From Arachnopeziza araneosa (Eukaryota > Ascomycota > Leotiomycetes > Helotiales > Arachnopezizaceae), in assembly GCA_003988855.1 (NCBI GenBank), contig QYAI01000157.1, positions 1-59,522 of the forward strand: 59,522 nt of DNA. Reading direction: 5' to 3'. The notes beneath the pieces are model-generated. The model did not search any database. It was not told where the DNA came from and saw nothing but the letters and a program-made list of their open reading frames with translations. The translations under genes were made by a program, and so were the position numbers. This document shows positions 56,641 through 59,522 of this stretch, piece after piece; position 1 is the stretch's first letter; every line of letters begins with the position of its first letter.

Positions 56641-56679
56641 GAAGTTATAGTGATTCTACAGGTTAGTTAGTGAGGGGGC

Positions 56680-57000
56680 TGTTGCAAAAGAACGGTCTGC
56701 AGTCAGAGCGATAGCTTGAGCGTGTTAGAGCTCTGTTTTAACTCGTTTCAGGGCCTCAGGCCCTGTTTCATCAGTTAAATCAGTACTAGTTGCCACTCTA
56801 GTATAGCGTACTGGAAGCCTATATATAGGAGGGTTAGGGTTAGGGTTAAATTAGCTCGAAAGAGTGTTTCTAAATGTCTTTAATTAAGAGTTGTTTGAGG
56901 AACATTGTACACGCGTGCAGCAGCTGATAAACTTCGAATTTAGCCTGATTAATAAGCATTAAGAGCTAGTGTAATTCGGCCTTTAGTTTGAGCTATTTGA
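56680..57000 (+). repeat. Probable copia 3' LTR with telomere-like tract (right end unclear)
   Basis: A polypurine tract (GTGAGGGGGC, 56670-56679) is followed at 56680 by TGTTGCAAAAG, the expected start of a 3' LTR. A TATATATAGG box lies at about 56820. Three GGGTTA units lie at 56831-56848. The right end is not certain, because no second copy is in the window. Confidence 0.6.
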
Positions 57001-57113
57001 AGCTATAGTTGTAAAGCAATTCGTGTTTGAATTCAAGAGTGAGGGGTGGTGGAAGGGATTCCAAGTCGCGTAGTGATATAAGTCGCTTACTGATAAACTA
57101 CGTTATCTTCGAT

Positions 57114-57933
57114 ATGATTTCAAACACCCAGTACGCTGCCCAGGCCACAGCTGGAGATATATCGCAACTTCCCAAACAGATCTTGAAGATTGTGTGCGAG
57201 TACTCAGCTGCAAAGAATGATGCAAGCTTCCTACCTAACCTCGTTATTTTACTACTGACGAATATCCAAGGTTCCACTCTTGCAGAATGCGCTGAAGCTC
57301 TACGCCATGCATTATTTCATAAGCTGTCTCATAACTTTTTCGAAGAATTTCGTTCGCGAGATCTACTCCAAACTCTTCCTAACTTCAACACTCTTATTAT
57401 ATGTCTCATCACGTCTACTAAACCGACAGATCAAATACGTGATGCACAAATTGCATCGCGAGACTACTTAGCTCGTGCTTGAGGATCTAGAACGCTCTTT
57501 ACGTTCCCGTACCAAATACTCCTGGAGTTTATTATTTTGCGCTATTCTTATTCTCTGCTTGTGCATCGAAAGCCTGCAGAGCTCGGCTGACATAATAGTA
57601 GTATGCGACATGCAAGAAAAGGAAGCGGAAGCGCTATACACACGTGACCAAAGTGTTATAGCCTGTGAGAAATTGAATAAATATTTATTTGAGCAGCTCA
57701 AGAAACTATTTCATGAGGTATATGAAAGTTATGGCGATAGGAATAATGCTAGAAGAGAGGATAAGACGTTTAATTCGTTGAAGGCCGCGGCTGCGAATCG
57801 GAGAATGAAGCTCGACTCGACGACAGAGGTTATAGTAAGGGAAATCTATAGAGTTGTAGATAATTCATGTGAGTATTGTACGAGGGGCAGAAGAGCAGCC
57901 AATAAAACAAGAGTCTCGTCGGCCCTCAGCTAG
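57114..57933 (+). pseudogene. Frameshifted hypothetical gene, unknown family
   Basis: Two long overlapping plus-strand frames: one from ATG 57114 to 57482 (MISNTQYAAQATAGD...), the other from about 57475 to 57933 (LEDLERSLRSRTKYSW...). Both are rich in Leu and charged residues like a helical protein, and a single one-base shift near 57470 would fuse them into about 270 residues. No intron with good borders bridges the shift. The C-terminal 20 residues run into repeat A copy 2, so the 3' end is probably not original. I do not recognise the family. A real two-gene arrangement is less likely. Confidence 0.4.
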
Positions 57934-58050
57934 CTCTCGATAGTATATTTTGGAAGAATCAACCAGAGCAAAGAAACAAGCAGATAAATCAATGTATCAG
58001 TGCGAAGAGAATATCAATGAAATCCGTATAATCAATGCTCTATCTGTATC
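57876..58050. repeat. LTR-like repeat A, copy 2
   Basis: Matches copy 1 from TTGTACGAGGGGCAG through CGTATAATCAATGCTCTATC. It keeps more GC than the other two copies, so it is closest to the undamaged sequence. Confidence 0.8.
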
Positions 58051-58229
58051 CAATCTGAATCTATTCGTGAAATCAATCGTATGAAAAAACCTAACTATCC
58101 TTCGTCTTCTCTTGTCGTGTCGTCCCTTCATGTAGATGCTCTGTAGAACCTCCTTTATAGAGAGTCCTACGCACGTGCTCCTGCTAGCGAAATGACGGAA
58201 AAATGTCATGCACCCTGGAACCCCACTAC

Positions 58230-58685
58230 ACTAGTACTTTAACTAAAAACTATACTTGTATGTTATATACTATTAAAACAACTAAAACAAGTAAATTTTT
58301 ATAATAAACTACTAGCAAGTGTTGCTATAGTATAAAACAATAAGCTAGTTACTATTTATAATAAAAAAAAAATTTAAACTAAAAACTTTATATAACTAAA
58401 AAAATTTATATTAGCAAAAACACTAAAAAAGTAGCTAAACTAAACTAAAGCAAAAAAATTAATATAAAAAATTTATAAGTTATAAAAAACTACTAAAGGC
58501 AATATACAAAAAAGCTAAAAACGTTATGCTATACAAGCTAATAAGTACTAAAAAGCAGTAAACTTTAAAGTAAAAAATATAGTATAAGTTTTAACAAAAC
58601 ATTAAAAAACAAATTAACTAAGTTAAAAACTAAGTAGCTAAATAAAAAAAACTTTTTAAAATTATAAAATAACACAGCTATTTTA
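58230..58685. other. Extremely AT-rich block (RIP-like)
   Basis: About 450 bases made almost only of A and T, with scattered CTA and AGC. No frame, no gene. Probably an element fully decayed by RIP. Confidence 0.75.
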
Positions 58686-58968
58686 TAACGGCACGAACAC
58701 GGATGTAGCTAGTTAAGAAGCATATAGAAGTGCGTTAATAGTCTGAGTACATTCGGTTTATAAGCTAGCTACGAAGAAAAAGAAGAATATAAGAAAAGAA
58801 AAACTACACGAGTAAGGTGTGCCTTATGTACAGTAGACTTTTTTCTGGCTCTAGTCCGAATAGACTCTAAATGTGCCCCTTATTCTCCACTCTCCGGAAA
58901 TGAGGTTCTTATACCCGAGCTGTCCACGCATGACATTTCATTTACGTAATATCCTGCTTATTACATAT
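58686..58968. repeat. Dispersed repeat B, copy 2
   Basis: See copy 1 at 54236-54518. This copy has extra C-to-T and G-to-A changes (for example TAGTTAAGAAGCATATAG for TAGTCAAGAGGCATATAA). Confidence 0.88.
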
Positions 58969-59089
58969 TTATTTAAACTTAAACTACTAGAATTTATTAA
59001 AGTATACTTTATATTTTATATAAACTAGCTTTAGAAAGCTACTACAAACTTACTACTAAGCTAATTAAACTTAAAACTAGCACTACTAT

Positions 59090-59185
59090 TGTACGAAAGG
59101 CAAAGAAGCAGCTAATAAAAAAAGAATCTCGTTAGCTCTTAGCTAGCTCTCGATAGTATATTTCGGAAGAACGACCAGAGCAAAG
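59090..59185. repeat. LTR-like repeat A, copy 3, interrupted
   Basis: Runs from ATTGTACGAAAGGC to CCAGAGCAAAG and is cut off there by the LTR that begins at 59186. Copy 2 continues past this point. Confidence 0.8.
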
Positions 59186-59522
59186 TGTCACGGGTTAGAC
59201 CCGGTTGTCAGGACCTAGGCCTGAGGGCCTAGGCAGGAATTAAGGCAGCACCCGAAGTTGACTTTTTTGATGAAAGAGATAAGATCAGCATGGCGATTAC
59301 CAGAACTATCGATAACACTATCGATAACACTATCGATAGAACTATTAATTGACTATTAACAGAGACTATTGAAAAGGAAACTATACGAGAAGAACCGTGT
59401 TGGCTGTCTTTCTCGTACGAAGGGTATATATAGAAAGCTTCAAGCACTTAGTGCTCTTCAGCTTTACCTTCTTGAAATAACAGATTTATCATTCACGTGT
59501 TTTGACCGTGCAATCGTGAAAC
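59186..59522. mobile_element. LTR retrotransposon end (LTR), inserted in repeat A; continues beyond window
   Basis: Begins TGTCACGGGTTAGACCC, a TG start as in LTRs. It contains CCTAGGC...GGCCTAGG inverted sequences (59213-59234), tandem ACTATCGATA units (59306-59345), a TATATATAG box (59426-59433), and a CTTGAAATAACAG polyA/U-type region near the end. Base composition is normal compared with the decayed surroundings, so the insertion is recent. The element type (gypsy is the more usual with TGTCACGG in fungi) is inferred. Confidence 0.65.

Noticed and set aside
56831..56848. Chromosome end
   Set aside because: Only three telomere-like units, followed by 2.7 kb of further sequence, so not a telomere.
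1..59522. tRNA, rRNA and snoRNA genes
   Set aside because: I looked for tRNA B-box-like sequences with matching arms and for rRNA blocks and found none I could fold by eye; a tRNAscan run would be decisive.

Overview
The window is nuclear DNA from a filamentous ascomycete (Pezizomycotina; a leotiomycete-like fungus is my best guess). The evidence is short GT-AG introns of 45-100 bases, a HET/NACHT/WD40 receptor, fungal housekeeping orthologues (VTA1, an HDEL disulfide isomerase, the exosome subunit RRP41), and retrotransposon debris with C-to-T decay of the RIP type. I found no tRNA, rRNA, CRISPR array or bacterial-type operon. Exon joins were read by eye. Every multi-exon CDS that lies wholly in the window has a total length divisible by three.

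Layout. 1-3.1 kb: a minus-strand allorecognition or immune receptor (HET, then NACHT, then near-identical WD40 repeats) running off the left edge. 3.5-7 kb: a broken Cys-rich fragment, a stand-alone class III nucleotide cyclase and a DUF7730-like protein. 7.9-10.3 kb: two low-complexity or repeat-bearing proteins. 10.4-14.3 kb: a DNA photolyase with a likely mitochondrial leader, and a secreted LicD-family protein with a 10-base microexon. 14.3-17 kb: a low-complexity gene-free stretch. 17-24 kb: a multi-pass membrane protein, an NCS1 purine/cytosine permease and an M61-type metallopeptidase. 25-33 kb: mostly housekeeping genes (VTA1, disulfide isomerase, RRP41) plus small membrane proteins. 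33.4-38.2 kb: a full-length ABC-A transporter.

The most interesting part is 38.8-53.9 kb, which reads as a complete dikaritin (ustiloxin-like) RiPP gene cluster. It holds a secreted precursor with ten 16-residue repeats separated by Lys-Arg sites (45938-46492), two UstYa/DUF3328 proteins each with two HxxHC motifs (44408-45300 and 48202-49304), a UstQ-like tyrosinase (49901-51260), an ABC-C exporter (38764-43813) and a DUF3468-type regulator-like protein (51846-53869). The inferred route is secretion, Kex2 cutting at KR, trimming to peptides ending HNSY, oxidation of the Tyr by the tyrosinase, UstYa-catalysed cyclisation, and export. The HNSY ending does not match the dikaritin cores I know (YAIG, YVIPID, FYYTGY), so the product may be undescribed.

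53.9-59.5 kb is a graveyard of nested transposable elements: a truncated Ty1/copia element full of TAG/TGA stops, dispersed LTR-like repeats, a short telomere-like tract, an extremely AT-rich block, and a fresh-looking LTR inserted at 59186.
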